Numbered from the stretch's first letter, positions 1 to 7,193 are shown. The stretch: DNA of 8,299 nucleotides from Clostridia bacterium (GCA_017462445.1 JAFTRB010000176.1:1-8299), one strand, 5' to 3'. Notes: a model not told the origin generated them from the sequence alone. A program made the numbers and translations.

Positions 1-882
1 AATTATCGAGTCGCGGTACTGGGAGGGAGTCATACCGGTATTGGCGTGAAAGCATTTGGAGAAATACTGGGGGCTATCGAAGGAGAGCATATAGGATATC
101 TGCGAAAAGTTGTAGCCGCCCTCGCGTATGAGCCGCTTTGCCTCGGCAATTTTCAGGTCATTGAAATAATGAATTATACCCTTATCGAAATGGGAGGAGA
201 AGAGGCGCTTTATGGTGCTGGGACTTCTGCCGAGGCGCTCGGCAATGTCGGTAATTGTTAAGCGAGAGTAGACGCTTGCCCGTAGGAGGTCGACAATCTC
301 CTTGACCTCATAGGGGATATCGACGCCATCGATGACGAAGGAGCGCCTGGTCTTTTTGCTTACCGCATCGGTTCTTCGCGCCAAGCGAATAAGGAATATT
401 TCAAGAAGATTTCTTACCGTTTGTCCGCCTCCAAGAGGGGCGGTGTCCAGCTCCACCATATTTTGCAGGAGAGGATCCGACTCATTTTCAAGGCGGAAGG
501 TTGCAAGCCCCTCGGTAAACAGGAGCGAAAGGAGGCTCTTTTCCTCGGCTGTAAGCTTGAAAATTTTGCCATCGAAAAAGGACATCAACGGGCTCTTGCA
601 CTCGAAGGTGATTATGCTGACATTGGGCGATATCGTGTTATCACCGCTAAGATTATGGAATTCCCCGGGCTTGTGGAAGGTCATCTCGCCGCTTTTCAAA
701 ATAAAGCGGTTTTTATCGGCGGTGCAAATCATATCGCCCTTGTCAATATAGACCATCTCCCAAAAATCATGGCTCTCGCCCTCGTGGGTAAAGCTCTTGG
801 AAAGCTCCATATAGAAAAGAGTGATTATAGCCTCCACGCGAAAGCTTTCCTCTATCGCAATACGTGTAAAATTATCCTTCAT
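1..882 (-). CDS. AraC-family transcriptional regulator (3' end cut by window edge)
   Basis: Reading the minus strand from the ATG at 882-880 gives 294 uninterrupted codons with no stop before the window edge, so only the extreme C-terminus is missing. Residues about 20-160 look like a cupin-type AraC ligand-binding domain: HEGESHDFWEMVYI at 33-46 and KSGEMTFHKPGEFH at 63-76 are its typical strands. Residues about 190-294 are the double helix-turn-helix domain. The first HTH is around LTITDIAERLGRSPSTIKR (208-226), the second around FSQISYMLSFDSPQYFSKCF (259-278), followed by the family signature GMTPSQYR at 283-290. The start is supported by GGAG at 893-890, seven bases upstream, and by a good promoter. 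It is divergent from the deacetylase operon and is the obvious candidate to sense that operon's sugar substrate and activate it; that role is inferred from position. The ligand is unknown. Confidence 0.93.
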   Translation of the reverse strand, partial: MKDNFTRIAIEESFRVEAIITLFYMELSKSFTHEGESHDFWEMVYIDKGDMICTADKNRFILKSGEMTFHKPGEFHNLSGDNTISPNVSIITFECKSPLMSFFDGKIFKLTAEEKSLLSLLFTEGLATFRLENESDPLLQNMVELDTAPLGGGQTVRNLLEIFLIRLARRTDAVSKKTRRSFVIDGVDIPYEVKEIVDLLRASVYSRLTITDIAERLGRSPSTIKRLFSSHFDKGIIHYFNDLKIAEAKRLIREGGYNFSQISYMLSFDSPQYFSKCFHANTGMTPSQYRDSII

Positions 883-912
883 GTTTTTTCTCCGTTGGCT
901 GATTTTATAAAT

Positions 913-941
913 ATTATAACCGATTTTACACTCCATTGCAA
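913..941 (-). promoter_or_regulatory. Promoter of the AraC-family gene
   Basis: On the minus strand, -35 TTGCAA (941-936) and -10 TATAAT (918-913) are separated by exactly 17 bases. The expected start of transcription is near 906, giving a short leader before the ATG at 882. The -35 box TTGCAA is itself palindromic and lies just upstream of the divergent operon's extended -10, so the two promoters share the same stretch of about 50 bases. Confidence 0.75.
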
Positions 942-950
942 GAGGTAATT

Positions 951-959
951 TGTTATAAT
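951..959 (+). promoter_or_regulatory. Extended -10 promoter of the deacetylase operon
   Basis: TGTTATAAT (TG, one base, TATAAT) is a perfect extended -10 element. No good -35 box exists at 16-18 bases spacing; a TTTACA at 925-930 is 23 bases away, too far. An extended -10 with a missing -35 is typical of promoters that need an activator, which fits the divergent AraC-family gene. Expected transcription start is near 966. Confidence 0.65.
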
Positions 960-966
960 TTACATA

Positions 967-981
967 AGAGAGTATTTCTCT
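967..981. promoter_or_regulatory. Inverted repeat at the operon's transcription start
   Basis: AGAGAGTATTTCTCT contains the arms AGAGA and TCTCT around a five-base centre. It begins within a base or two of the predicted start of the deacetylase operon transcript and ends before the ribosome site at 992-997. It could be an operator or simply chance in an AT-rich leader; there is no second copy in the window. Confidence 0.3.
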
Positions 982-1004
982 AATATTATTTAAGGAGTTT
1001 TATT

Positions 1005-1706
1005 ATGAAGGTTCTTGCAATTGGCGCTCATCCCGATGATATTGAGATCTGTTGCGCAGGTACGCTTGTTAAGTGCAAGGAGCGCGGAGATGAGGTTACG
1101 GTATGCCATATGTCCGACGGAGATATGGGGCATGTAGTGATTATGCCCGAGGAGCTTGGCATCCTCCGCCGCGGCGAGGCACAGAGAGCCGGCGCGGTTG
1201 CCGGTATAAAGGTTATCTGGGGCGGTCTGCACGACCTGGATATATACGACGAGAAGAAGGCGCGCGATATGATAGTTAAAATTATCCGCGATGAGCGCCC
1301 CGATTTCATCATCACTCACGGCGAGGACGACTATATGCCCGACCACACCGCAGTGGCAAAGCTTGTTTTTGATGCAAGCTTCTCGGCTAGCTGCCCCCAC
1401 TATCTGCCCGAGCTTGGCGAAGCGGTCCCCGTTACTCCCATCTATCTTATGAACAACGCAACAGGCCTCAACAATGTGCCCACTATCTATGTCGATATTA
1501 CCGAGCAGATGGAGACCAAGCACAAGATGTTTGCCTGCCACGAGAGCCAGATCGTATGGCTTAAGGACCACGATGGCGTTGATACGGTAGAGCAGATTGA
1601 AATCTTTGCCCGCTTCTACGGGCTGCAATGCGGCGTTAAGTACGCCGAGGTCTTCCGCGAGAGATTTGCCAGCGGCAGACAGTGCCCTGCAAGACTTCTT
1701 CCTTAA
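1005..1706 (+). CDS. PIG-L/LmbE-family zinc-dependent deacetylase
   Basis: A 233-residue protein of the family that removes acetyl groups from N-acetylglucosamine-type sugars (PIG-L, MshB, BshB, LmbE-like). The N-terminal signature AHPDD is at 8-12; by analogy with MshB, H9 and D12 bind zinc and D11 is the general base. The third zinc ligand is H114 in the MPDH motif (111-114), preceded by THGEDD. The C-terminal KHKMFACHESQ (172-182) matches the family's conserved K...H.SQ element. Length is normal for the family and no signal peptide is seen, so it is cytoplasmic. AAGGAG at 992-997 is seven bases before the ATG. It is the first gene of a three-gene operon with an oxidoreductase and a NagB-like protein, which points to sugar N-deacetylation. 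Substrate is not predictable; bacillithiol synthesis is possible for the family but the neighbours do not support it. Confidence 0.93.
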   Translation: MKVLAIGAHPDDIEICCAGTLVKCKERGDEVTVCHMSDGDMGHVVIMPEELGILRRGEAQRAGAVAGIKVIWGGLHDLDIYDEKKARDMIVKIIRDERPDFIITHGEDDYMPDHTAVAKLVFDASFSASCPHYLPELGEAVPVTPIYLMNNATGLNNVPTIYVDITEQMETKHKMFACHESQIVWLKDHDGVDTVEQIEIFARFYGLQCGVKYAEVFRERFASGRQCPARLLP

Positions 1707-1715
1707 GGAGTCTGT

Positions 1716-2729
1716 ATGAACGAGATCAAAGTAGCCATTATCGGGTACGGCGGAATTGCCAGGCTCCACAGCGCAGCCTACATACGGTTAAGAGAAGAGG
1801 GCTATGCCATCCGACTCGTCGCCGTGTGTGACAAGTCCATTGAGCGAATCAGGAAAGCCACCGATATTAACCTCGGCGCCGACAGTTCGTCTCTGCCCGA
1901 GGATGTCCGTCTCTACACCGATATTGACCGCCTCCTCAGCGATGATGACATATCCTTGGTCGATATATGTCTGCCCTCCTTCCTGCATAAGGATGTGACA
2001 GTTAAATGCCTCAGGGCGAAGAAGGACGTCCTATGCGAGAAGCCAATGGCGCTTTCAAGCGAGGATGCCCTGGAGATGGTTAACACAGCCCGAAAGGAGG
2101 GGCGCACGCTTGCAATCGGTCAGTGCTGCCGCTTTGACCCGGTGTACATCTATCTCAAGGAATGCATCAAGGACGGTCGCTTTGGAGCGCTCCGCAGCCT
2201 GACAATGCACCGCCACAGCGTATACCCCAGCTGGGGCGCAGACAACTGGCACGATGACAAGAAGAAGTGTGGCGGATGCCTTGTGGACACGCATATTCAC
2301 GATGTGGATGTTGCGAGATTTATCCTGGGTGAGCCGCAGCGCGTCTCGGCTACCGTGCTGGAGGACAATCCGCGGTATCAGTACATACGAAGCTATCTGG
2401 AAATTGACGGAATTCCCGTGCTTATAGACGGCTCCTGGGACGAGTCATACAGAAACAGCTTCACGGCTGGCTATCACGCGCGCTTTGAAAAAGCGAGTGT
2501 TGAATGCAGTCTTGACAAGGTTTGGGTCCACCCCTGGGGCGAGAGCGGCTTTGCTCCACAGCTTATTGAGACAGACAGCTACTACAACGAAATACTCCAT
2601 CTCTATCGGGTGCTTACCTGTGGAGAGGATAACTTGGCAAGCGGCGAAAGCGCCTATGCTTCTGTGCGACTGATCGAGTTGCTTGCAAGCAGCGCCGAAA
2701 ATGGCGGAAAATATTTGTTTATTAACTAA
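1716..2729 (+). CDS. Gfo/Idh/MocA-family NAD(P)-dependent sugar oxidoreductase
   Basis: A 337-residue protein with the two-domain plan of the family. The Rossmann fold opens with VAIIGYGGIARLH (6-18), carrying the glycine-rich dinucleotide loop. The EKP motif at 108-110 places the active-site lysine at K109. In the C-terminal domain GGCLVDTHIHDVD (186-198) matches the family's catalytic D-x-x-x-H pattern, with D191 and H195. The length is standard. The protein would oxidise or reduce a hydroxyl of a sugar or inositol in the cytoplasm, and in several pathways members make 3-keto sugars. The ATG is 9 bases after the upstream stop; its ribosome site TAAGGAG (1704-1710) overlaps that stop, indicating translational coupling. 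Context suggests it acts on the product or precursor of the PIG-L deacetylase. Substrate is unknown. Confidence 0.94.
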   Translation: MNEIKVAIIGYGGIARLHSAAYIRLREEGYAIRLVAVCDKSIERIRKATDINLGADSSSLPEDVRLYTDIDRLLSDDDISLVDICLPSFLHKDVTVKCLRAKKDVLCEKPMALSSEDALEMVNTARKEGRTLAIGQCCRFDPVYIYLKECIKDGRFGALRSLTMHRHSVYPSWGADNWHDDKKKCGGCLVDTHIHDVDVARFILGEPQRVSATVLEDNPRYQYIRSYLEIDGIPVLIDGSWDESYRNSFTAGYHARFEKASVECSLDKVWVHPWGESGFAPQLIETDSYYNEILHLYRVLTCGEDNLASGESAYASVRLIELLASSAENGGKYLFIN

Positions 2730-2741
2730 AAGGAGAATATT

Positions 2742-3689
2742 ATGAACTTCAATTCAACTGTTAAGGGAAGCGCCCTCGAGGGCTTCTATCCCGCCGGATG
2801 GGATTTTGATAAAATTGATGCCTGCGTTGGCGAGCCCGAGACCGTGACCGACAGACAGGCTCACTGGAATGACGGCTTTACCCCCATCAAGTGCGACAGC
2901 CTCGGCGAGTTTGAGACCTATATGGGTCACGAGATCGCTATGCAGATCAAGCTGGCAAAGGAGAAGGGACAGAAGGTAGCCTTTATCCTCCCTGTCGGCC
3001 CTATGGGTATGTACAAGTGGGTGGTTTACTTCATTAAGGAATGGGGCATCTCCTGCGAGCATGTCTACACCTTCAATATGGACGAGTGGGCAGATGGCGA
3101 GGGTAACACCCTGGCGTCCGACAACCCCGGCTCCTTCCAGTATGCTATGGAGCACGCGCTCTTCAATCCCCTCGGTGAGCTGACCGTTCCCAAGGAACAG
3201 CGCAACTTTGCTACCAAGGCAAACCTTCCTACCTATCCTGCCAAGATTGCCGCTCTTAAGGCAGAGGGCGCAAAGCTGGTGCTGGTATACGGTATCGGAA
3301 GAATGTGCCACATCGCCTTCTGGGAGCCCACCTTTGCCGCTGACTACGCAACCGTCGAGGAGTGGAAGGCTGCGCCCTACAGAATCGGCGCAAAGATTCA
3401 TCCCCTCACCGTTGAGCAGAATGCTCTTACAAGCTTTAAGTCAAGGACAACTCTCGTTCCCTGCCGCGCAAACACCATCGGCCCCGGAATCATTCTTCAG
3501 GCCGACTATGCAATAGGCGGCGCGGACGGAACACTTGGCAGAGGAATGCAGTGGCAGGGACTTTCGCTGTGGATGACTCTTCGTCACGAGCCTACCCCCT
3601 GGATCACCTCCAGCTTTATCCCCACTCTTCCCGGCCGTCTCTTCTTCCTTAGCGAGCTGGCAGGTCCTCTCGTTGCCGAGTGCAATTAA
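2742..3689 (+). CDS. Glucosamine-6-phosphate deaminase/isomerase (NagB)-like protein, atypical active site
   Basis: A 315-residue protein related to NagB, about 50 residues longer than the E. coli enzyme (266). FNMDEW (111-116) corresponds to NagB's NMDEY with the catalytic base, here D114. [13 protein letters not shown] (184-196) corresponds to NagB's GxGxDGHIAFNEP: the histidine (H190) and glutamate (E195) are kept, but the Asp that pairs with the histidine (D141 in E. coli) is Met188 and the following Gly is Cys189. [17 protein letters not shown] (244-260) matches the NagB segment TxGxGTLLDA. The protein therefore keeps the fold and part of the catalytic set; deamination of ordinary glucosamine-6-phosphate is uncertain. 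The ATG follows the previous stop by 12 bases, with AGGAG at 2731-2735. It is the last gene of the operon before a terminator. It most likely handles an aldose-ketose or amino-sugar step on the intermediate made by its two neighbours. Confidence 0.85.
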   Translation: MNFNSTVKGSALEGFYPAGWDFDKIDACVGEPETVTDRQAHWNDGFTPIKCDSLGEFETYMGHEIAMQIKLAKEKGQKVAFILPVGPMGMYKWVVYFIKEWGISCEHVYTFNMDEWADGEGNTLASDNPGSFQYAMEHALFNPLGELTVPKEQRNFATKANLPTYPAKIAALKAEGAKLVLVYGIGRMCHIAFWEPTFAADYATVEEWKAAPYRIGAKIHPLTVEQNALTSFKSRTTLVPCRANTIGPGIILQADYAIGGADGTLGRGMQWQGLSLWMTLRHEPTPWITSSFIPTLPGRLFFLSELAGPLVAECN

Positions 3690-3725
3690 TTATTTACATT
3701 TTACGGTTTATACTGTACCCGTGTT

Positions 3726-3767
3726 AAAAAAGTCAGCATCCTTGGATGTTGACTTTTTTGTTTTTTT
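3726..3767 (+). terminator. Intrinsic terminator of the deacetylase operon
   Basis: GTCAGCATCC (3732-3741), a two-base loop and GGATGTTGAC (3744-3753) form a 10-bp stem with one G-U pair. It is flanked by six A on the left and six T, a G and seven T on the right. The A and T tracts extend the stem and the element could also stop minus-strand transcription. It lies 36 bases after the NagB-like stop. Confidence 0.92.
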
Positions 3768-3770
3768 CTA

Positions 3771-3799
3771 TTGAATTGCCGTGAATTATATGATATAAT
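3771..3799 (+). promoter_or_regulatory. Promoter of the esterase gene
   Basis: -35 TTGAAT (3771-3776), 17-base spacer, and -10 TATAAT (3794-3799) preceded by TG at 3791-3792, so an extended -10. It begins just after the terminator's T tract, showing that the esterase is a separate transcription unit. Expected start is near 3806, giving a very short leader to the ATG at 3823. Confidence 0.82.
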
Positions 3800-3822
3800 T
3801 AAAGAAAAAGCTTGGAGGACTT

Positions 3823-4605
3823 ATGGCTTTCTTTGAGATGAAATACCACTCGGATGCCTTGGGCATGGGAGTGTCGGTTAATATTGTGCTACCCGAGAGC
3901 GCTAACACAATGATTGGTATGCAGGCAAGCGCCAAAGGGGAATATAAAACTCTTTATCTTTTGCACGGGCTAAGTGATGACCACTCGATATGGATGAGAA
4001 GAACATCTATTGAAAGATACGCCTCAAAATACAACCTCGCTGTGGTTATGCCGGGGGTTGGCAGAAGCTGGTACACCGATATGGCAAACGGGGCCGGATA
4101 TCTCACCTTTGTTGGCGATGAGCTGCCCGGAAAATGTCAAAGCTTCTTCCGCGGTATGTCGGATAAGAGAGAGGATAATATTGTTGCGGGGCTTTCAATG
4201 GGCGGATACGGAGCAATCAAGGTTGCTTTAACCTATCCCGAGCGCTTTGGTCTTTGTGCTTCGCTCTCCGGCGCGCTCGATGTTTCCAAGCTGGACAGGC
4301 TCGGCTCGCTTGCCGAGCTAAGAGGAATTTTTGGCTACGAGCTTAATTCCGCCGAGGAGCTTGCCGGCTCAGCGCACGATGTTTTTGCAATTGCCAGAGC
4401 AAGAGCCAAAAAGGGGCTCGAGTTCCCAAGGCTCTATATGTGGTGCGGAAGTGACGACTATCTGCTTGACAATTCGCAGCGCTTCCACAAGCTTCTGGAG
4501 GAGCTTGGAATCCCCCACGCATACGAGGAGAGCGAGGGCTGCCACGCCTGGGAGTGGTGGGATCTGCATATTCAGGACGCACTTGAATATCTTCTTAACA
4601 CTTAA
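3823..4605 (+). CDS. Alpha/beta-hydrolase esterase (tributyrin esterase / esterase D-like family)
   Basis: A 260-residue cytoplasmic serine hydrolase without signal peptide. YLLHGLSDDHSIWMRRTSIERYA (45-67) contains the oxyanion-hole loop with the HG motif and the family's conserved tryptophan. GLSMGGYGA (123-131) is the nucleophile elbow with Ser125. Asp211 or Asp212 in CGSDDYL is the likely acid and His241 in the GCHAWEWWD segment the catalytic histidine. Length and motifs match Firmicute esterases annotated as tributyrin esterase or S-formylglutathione hydrolase-like, which cleave short acyl esters, often acetyl groups on sugars. The ribosome site GGAGG (3814-3818) lies four bases before the ATG. 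It is transcribed alone from its own promoter, and any link to the upstream sugar operon is only positional. Physiological substrate is unknown. Confidence 0.93.
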   Translation: MAFFEMKYHSDALGMGVSVNIVLPESANTMIGMQASAKGEYKTLYLLHGLSDDHSIWMRRTSIERYASKYNLAVVMPGVGRSWYTDMANGAGYLTFVGDELPGKCQSFFRGMSDKREDNIVAGLSMGGYGAIKVALTYPERFGLCASLSGALDVSKLDRLGSLAELRGIFGYELNSAEELAGSAHDVFAIARARAKKGLEFPRLYMWCGSDDYLLDNSQRFHKLLEELGIPHAYEESEGCHAWEWWDLHIQDALEYLLNT

Positions 4606-4624
4606 TTGGTTCATTTAATTTAAC

Positions 4625-4669
4625 ACGGGGCTATCTTAGGCGCAAAAGGCTTGCCTGAGATAGCCCCGT
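4625..4669. terminator. Strong stem-loop between convergent genes, probable two-way terminator
   Basis: ACGGGGCTATCTTAGGC (4625-4641) pairs with GCCTGAGATAGCCCCGT (4653-4669) over 17 positions with a single T-G wobble, around an 11-base loop. It sits 19 bases after the esterase stop and 50 bases beyond the stop of the convergent histidine phosphatase gene. Neither side has a real run of T, so it is not a textbook intrinsic terminator; a termination or transcript-end protecting role is inferred from its position. Confidence 0.65.
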
Positions 4670-4719
4670 TAATATATCATTGTGAATTTGTGAGCGGAGA
4701 GTGTACTTCAAGGATAATA

Positions 4720-5448
4720 TCAGTCATGCCGCGTGTCATCGGTGAAGCACTCGCAAAACCGAGCGGAGAAGGACGGCGCTCTGCCATTCGCATAGAGGTG
4801 GGCGGTATCGCCAAGGGCCGCCATACGGAAATGGGCTATGCCCTCTCTTCGCTCCTCGGTGTGAAGTATGGAAATTGATGTAGGCGGAGTAACTGTATGC
4901 TGCCAGAGCGAATAGGGCGAGCAATTCATCAGATGTGAGAGAAGAACGGCTGTTACCCCATAGTGGCAGAAGATTGCTACGGTATCGTGGTTAGCCTCCA
5001 GTGCCCGATAGGAAAGCCCATCACGCACATAGCCGTGGCTTGCTAGCATAGCATCAAAAGCCTTACAAACCTCGGGGTAACGAATGGGAATATCTGTATC
5101 TTTAATCAAATCGCTTCCAAGCCAATCGGCGGGATGATACATATCGGGGTGAGCAGCCATATATTCGGGTAAGACATCCCAGGCGCAGCTGTATTCATCC
5201 TCCCAAGGACGGTAAACCTTGGCATAATCAAACTCGCGAAGCCACTCGCAATACTCGGCGGAAAGTCCAAGCCGCCTTACGGTGGGCTCGGCGGTTGCCC
5301 TCGCCCTGCCAAGAGTGGAGCAATAAATGGCGGATACTCCCTCCTTCGCAAGCCGCTCTGCCAGAAGCTCAGCCTCTATTTTGCCAACCTCGGTTAAGCC
5401 ATCGATGGCATAGTCAGGATCACCGTGGCGAATAATTAAAAGTCTCAT
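4720..5448 (-). CDS. Histidine phosphatase family protein (phosphoglycerate mutase-like)
   Basis: A 242-residue protein of the histidine phosphatase superfamily. The signature LLIIRHGDPDY (3-13) supplies R7 and the phospho-accepting H8. STLGRARATAEP (44-55) is the usual S-x-x-x-R-A-x-x-TA element with R48, E72 in LREFDY is a candidate general acid, and FCHYG (161-165) supplies the second active-site histidine H162. Members range from broad phosphatases to phosphoglycerate mutases and cobalamin-pathway phosphatases. The insert at about 75-125 and lack of clear mutase features favour a phosphatase of unknown substrate. GAGGAC (5461-5456) lies seven bases before the ATG and a good promoter precedes it, so it can be expressed apart from the SOS cassette upstream. 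However, no terminator separates them and read-through is possible. Confidence 0.9.
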   Translation of the reverse strand: MRLLIIRHGDPDYAIDGLTEVGKIEAELLAERLAKEGVSAIYCSTLGRARATAEPTVRRLGLSAEYCEWLREFDYAKVYRPWEDEYSCAWDVLPEYMAAHPDMYHPADWLGSDLIKDTDIPIRYPEVCKAFDAMLASHGYVRDGLSYRALEANHDTVAIFCHYGVTAVLLSHLMNCSPYSLWQHTVTPPTSISILHTEERREGIAHFRMAALGDTAHLYANGRAPSFSARFCECFTDDTRHD

Positions 5449-5481
5449 ATGCTTTGTCCTCGCTTGTTTTACTTATCCTGC

Positions 5482-5510
5482 ATTGTAACACACTTCCGCC
5501 GCTTTTTCAA
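5482..5510 (-). promoter_or_regulatory. Promoter of the histidine phosphatase gene
   Basis: On the minus strand, -35 TTGAAA (5510-5505), 17-base spacer, -10 TACAAT (5487-5482), with TG one base before the -10. It begins three bases after the stop codon of the YolD-like gene, so it fills the whole gap between the SOS cassette and the phosphatase gene. Confidence 0.8.
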
Positions 5511-5513
5511 GAG

Positions 5514-5828
5514 TCAGATGCGCTCTATTTCAAAAATATCACTAAAGGGGATAAGATAATCGCCAACCGTCATTCGCATATAGATGCTATCTATCGAAGC
5601 CACCGTGCCCTCGACGGTCAGATATCTGTCGGTACGGTAGAAGGTTATGCGTACCATGTCCCCCTTTATTACCGAGGAAAGCACCAGGCTGATTTGCTCT
5701 GCGGCATCCTCGAGCAGCTCCCGTCTTGGCCCCTTCTGCTCGTTACATTTATCAATAAGGTCTGAAAAGCCACTTAACGCGGCAAAGGGGGCAAATTGGA
5801 CTGCCCGTCCCTGTCTTGGTTGTTTCAT
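5514..5828 (-). CDS. YolD-like family protein
   Basis: A 104-residue protein. The N-terminal GRAVQFAPFAALSGFSDLI (7-25) is the hallmark of the YolD-like family (compare the 'WAPFAAL' core), followed by a helical stretch (about 30-55) and a beta-rich C-terminal half typical of the family (KGDMVRITFYRTDRYLTVEG at 55-74). In Bacillus, yolD and yqjX lie next to the Y-family polymerase genes uvrX and yqjW; the same pairing occurs here, with the polymerase 63 bases upstream on the same strand. The biochemical role is not established; a UmuD-like accessory function for the polymerase has been suggested for this family. A strong ribosome site GGGAGGG is at 5838-5832. It is probably co-transcribed with the repressor and polymerase and induced by DNA damage. 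Confidence 0.88.
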   Translation of the reverse strand: MKQPRQGRAVQFAPFAALSGFSDLIDKCNEQKGPRRELLEDAAEQISLVLSSVIKGDMVRITFYRTDRYLTVEGTVASIDSIYMRMTVGDYLIPFSDIFEIERI

Positions 5829-5873
5829 TAGCCCTCCCTATATATTATTCGCATATCGCTGATTGATTTGTGT

Positions 5874-5885
5874 AAACAATTGTTT
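5874..5885. repeat. 12-bp perfect palindrome between polymerase and YolD-like genes
   Basis: AAACAATTGTTT reads the same on both strands, and one more flanking pair matches after a single mismatch. It lies just beyond the polymerase stop in the 63-base gap before the YolD-like gene. It may be a weak operator or chance in AT-rich sequence; no convincing promoter was found with it. Confidence 0.3.
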
Positions 5886-5891
5886 TCATTA

Positions 5892-7193
5892 TCAGTCGGA
5901 ATTGTGTCCACCGATCATCAAATTTCTCGCACGGGTGGTAGCCTTCTCTTCAAAGCTTATCCCCTTAACTATCGCATTCCTGCCAAAGCGGTCCTTCACA
6001 TCCACCATAGCTGTGAGCAACGCATGCTCCCTGTCCAGAGCTTTCGCATCGGTGAACATATCTATTGTTACCTGGCTCTCATCGACCAGCTCGCCCATTC
6101 CGATTGCCACATGTCGGATGGGAGTATTTCTATCGGTGGTGCGTCTATATATGGACAGGTAGTATTCGGTCAGGCGCAGGAGTGAGTTTGTGCATTCGGG
6201 CAGACGCATTGAGCCTCCTGTCCTCGGCGGCGCCTCGAAGGAGGGAGAGCCATATTTCCCCGTATGATTATAGCCTATGCTGAGCGATATTCTGTCGGTT
6301 GCCAAATGCTCTGATATAAGCTCCAGGGTCGAGGTCTCTACCATCTCCTTCAGTATTATCTCGGCATTCTCAAAGGAATAGGGCTCGAACAGAACCTGGC
6401 TGTTTGTGTGGGAGGTGGACCTAGGTGTGTACGCCTTTATCTCGGCTATTGTACAGGGCTCTCTGCCGTTTGCGTGGTCTATGAGATACTCGGCATTTAC
6501 CCCGAATTCTCTGTATAGCGCCTTTTCCGGCAATCTTGCCACACCTGCCATATCGTATACCCCCATATGCGACAGTCGCCTGGCTATTCCGTGTCCCACA
6601 TTCCATATATCCGTTATGGGGCGGTGATGGGCGACGGTGCTTTTGAACAGCTCCTCGTCAAGATAACCGACAAAATCAGGAGATCTTTTTGCCGTTATAT
6701 CGAGAGCAACCTTGGCGAGGAATAGATTGGTGCCGATGCCTGCGGCGGCGTGAATTCCCGTCTCGGTGTAGATTGCGCTCATCAGCATATCCACTAGCTC
6801 CCGCGGAGTCTTGGAGTAGAGGCGCTTATAAGGGGTGAGATCGATGAAGCACTCGTCGATGGAATAGACATGTATATCATCGGGGCTGATATAGCGCAGA
6901 TAGATTGAATAGATTTCCGCCGAGCGCTGCATATATAGGCGCATACGCGGCTTTGCCATTATATACTTTATGCCCTTCGGTATCTCGTAGACTCTGCATC
7001 TGTTTGGGATGCCGAGAGCCTTCATTGCCGGGGTGATGGCGAGGCATATCGTTGCCTCCTGTCTGTCTGGGTCGGCAACGACGAGATTGGTGGTGAAGGG
7101 GTCAAGTCCGCGCTCCACACACTCCACCGAGGCATAAAAGCTCTTCAGGTCGATGCAGGCATATACCCTGCCCTCCCCGCTTTCATTGCTCAT
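5892..7193 (-). CDS. Y-family translesion DNA polymerase (UmuC/UvrX-like)
   Basis: A 433-residue error-prone polymerase that copies past damaged bases. The palm domain opens with YACIDLKSFYASVE (11-24): D15 is the first metal-binding carboxylate and Y20 the likely steric-gate residue excluding ribonucleotides. YSIDECFIDL (110-119) holds the other catalytic acids D113 and E114. AAAGIGTNLFLAKVA (149-163) is the conserved palm/finger segment. IWNVGHGIARRLSHMGV (196-212) is the helix-hairpin-helix thumb motif. The little-finger domain follows from about 260. QVTIDMF (374-380) resembles a beta-clamp-binding motif, and the C-terminal RNLMIGGHNSD is like that of Firmicute UvrX-type proteins. AAAGGA (7207-7202) is eight bases before the ATG. 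Flanked by LexA-like and YolD-like genes on the same strand, it forms an SOS mutagenesis cassette. The exact subfamily (UvrX versus DinB) is inferred from the N-terminal motif and the context. Confidence 0.95.
   Translation of the reverse strand: MSNESGEGRVYACIDLKSFYASVECVERGLDPFTTNLVVADPDRQEATICLAITPAMKALGIPNRCRVYEIPKGIKYIMAKPRMRLYMQRSAEIYSIYLRYISPDDIHVYSIDECFIDLTPYKRLYSKTPRELVDMLMSAIYTETGIHAAAGIGTNLFLAKVALDITAKRSPDFVGYLDEELFKSTVAHHRPITDIWNVGHGIARRLSHMGVYDMAGVARLPEKALYREFGVNAEYLIDHANGREPCTIAEIKAYTPRSTSHTNSQVLFEPYSFENAEIILKEMVETSTLELISEHLATDRISLSIGYNHTGKYGSPSFEAPPRTGGSMRLPECTNSLLRLTEYYLSIYRRTTDRNTPIRHVAIGMGELVDESQVTIDMFTDAKALDREHALLTAMVDVKDRFGRNAIVKGISFEEKATTRARNLMIGGHNSD

Noticed and set aside
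925..930. TTTACA as the -35 box of the deacetylase operon promoter
   Set aside because: The spacer to TATAAT at 954-959 would be 23 bases, outside the usable range; the extended -10 alone is the better model.
421..948. Plus-strand open frame opposite the AraC-family gene
   Set aside because: The minus strand gives a full AraC architecture with promoter and ribosome site; the plus frame has neither.
990..1769. Long minus-strand open frame (259 codons) opposite the PIG-L deacetylase
   Set aside because: It lies antisense to a clear enzyme gene with intact motifs, has no ribosome site, and its protein shows no recognisable domain; it is a shadow of codon bias.
2754..3401. Minus-strand open frame opposite the NagB-like gene
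   Set aside because: Antisense to a well-supported gene, without promoter or ribosome site and without recognisable motifs.
5454..5862. Plus-strand open frames opposite the YolD-like gene
   Set aside because: The minus-strand reading has the YolD hallmark motif, a strong ribosome site and the expected neighbour; the plus frames have none of these.
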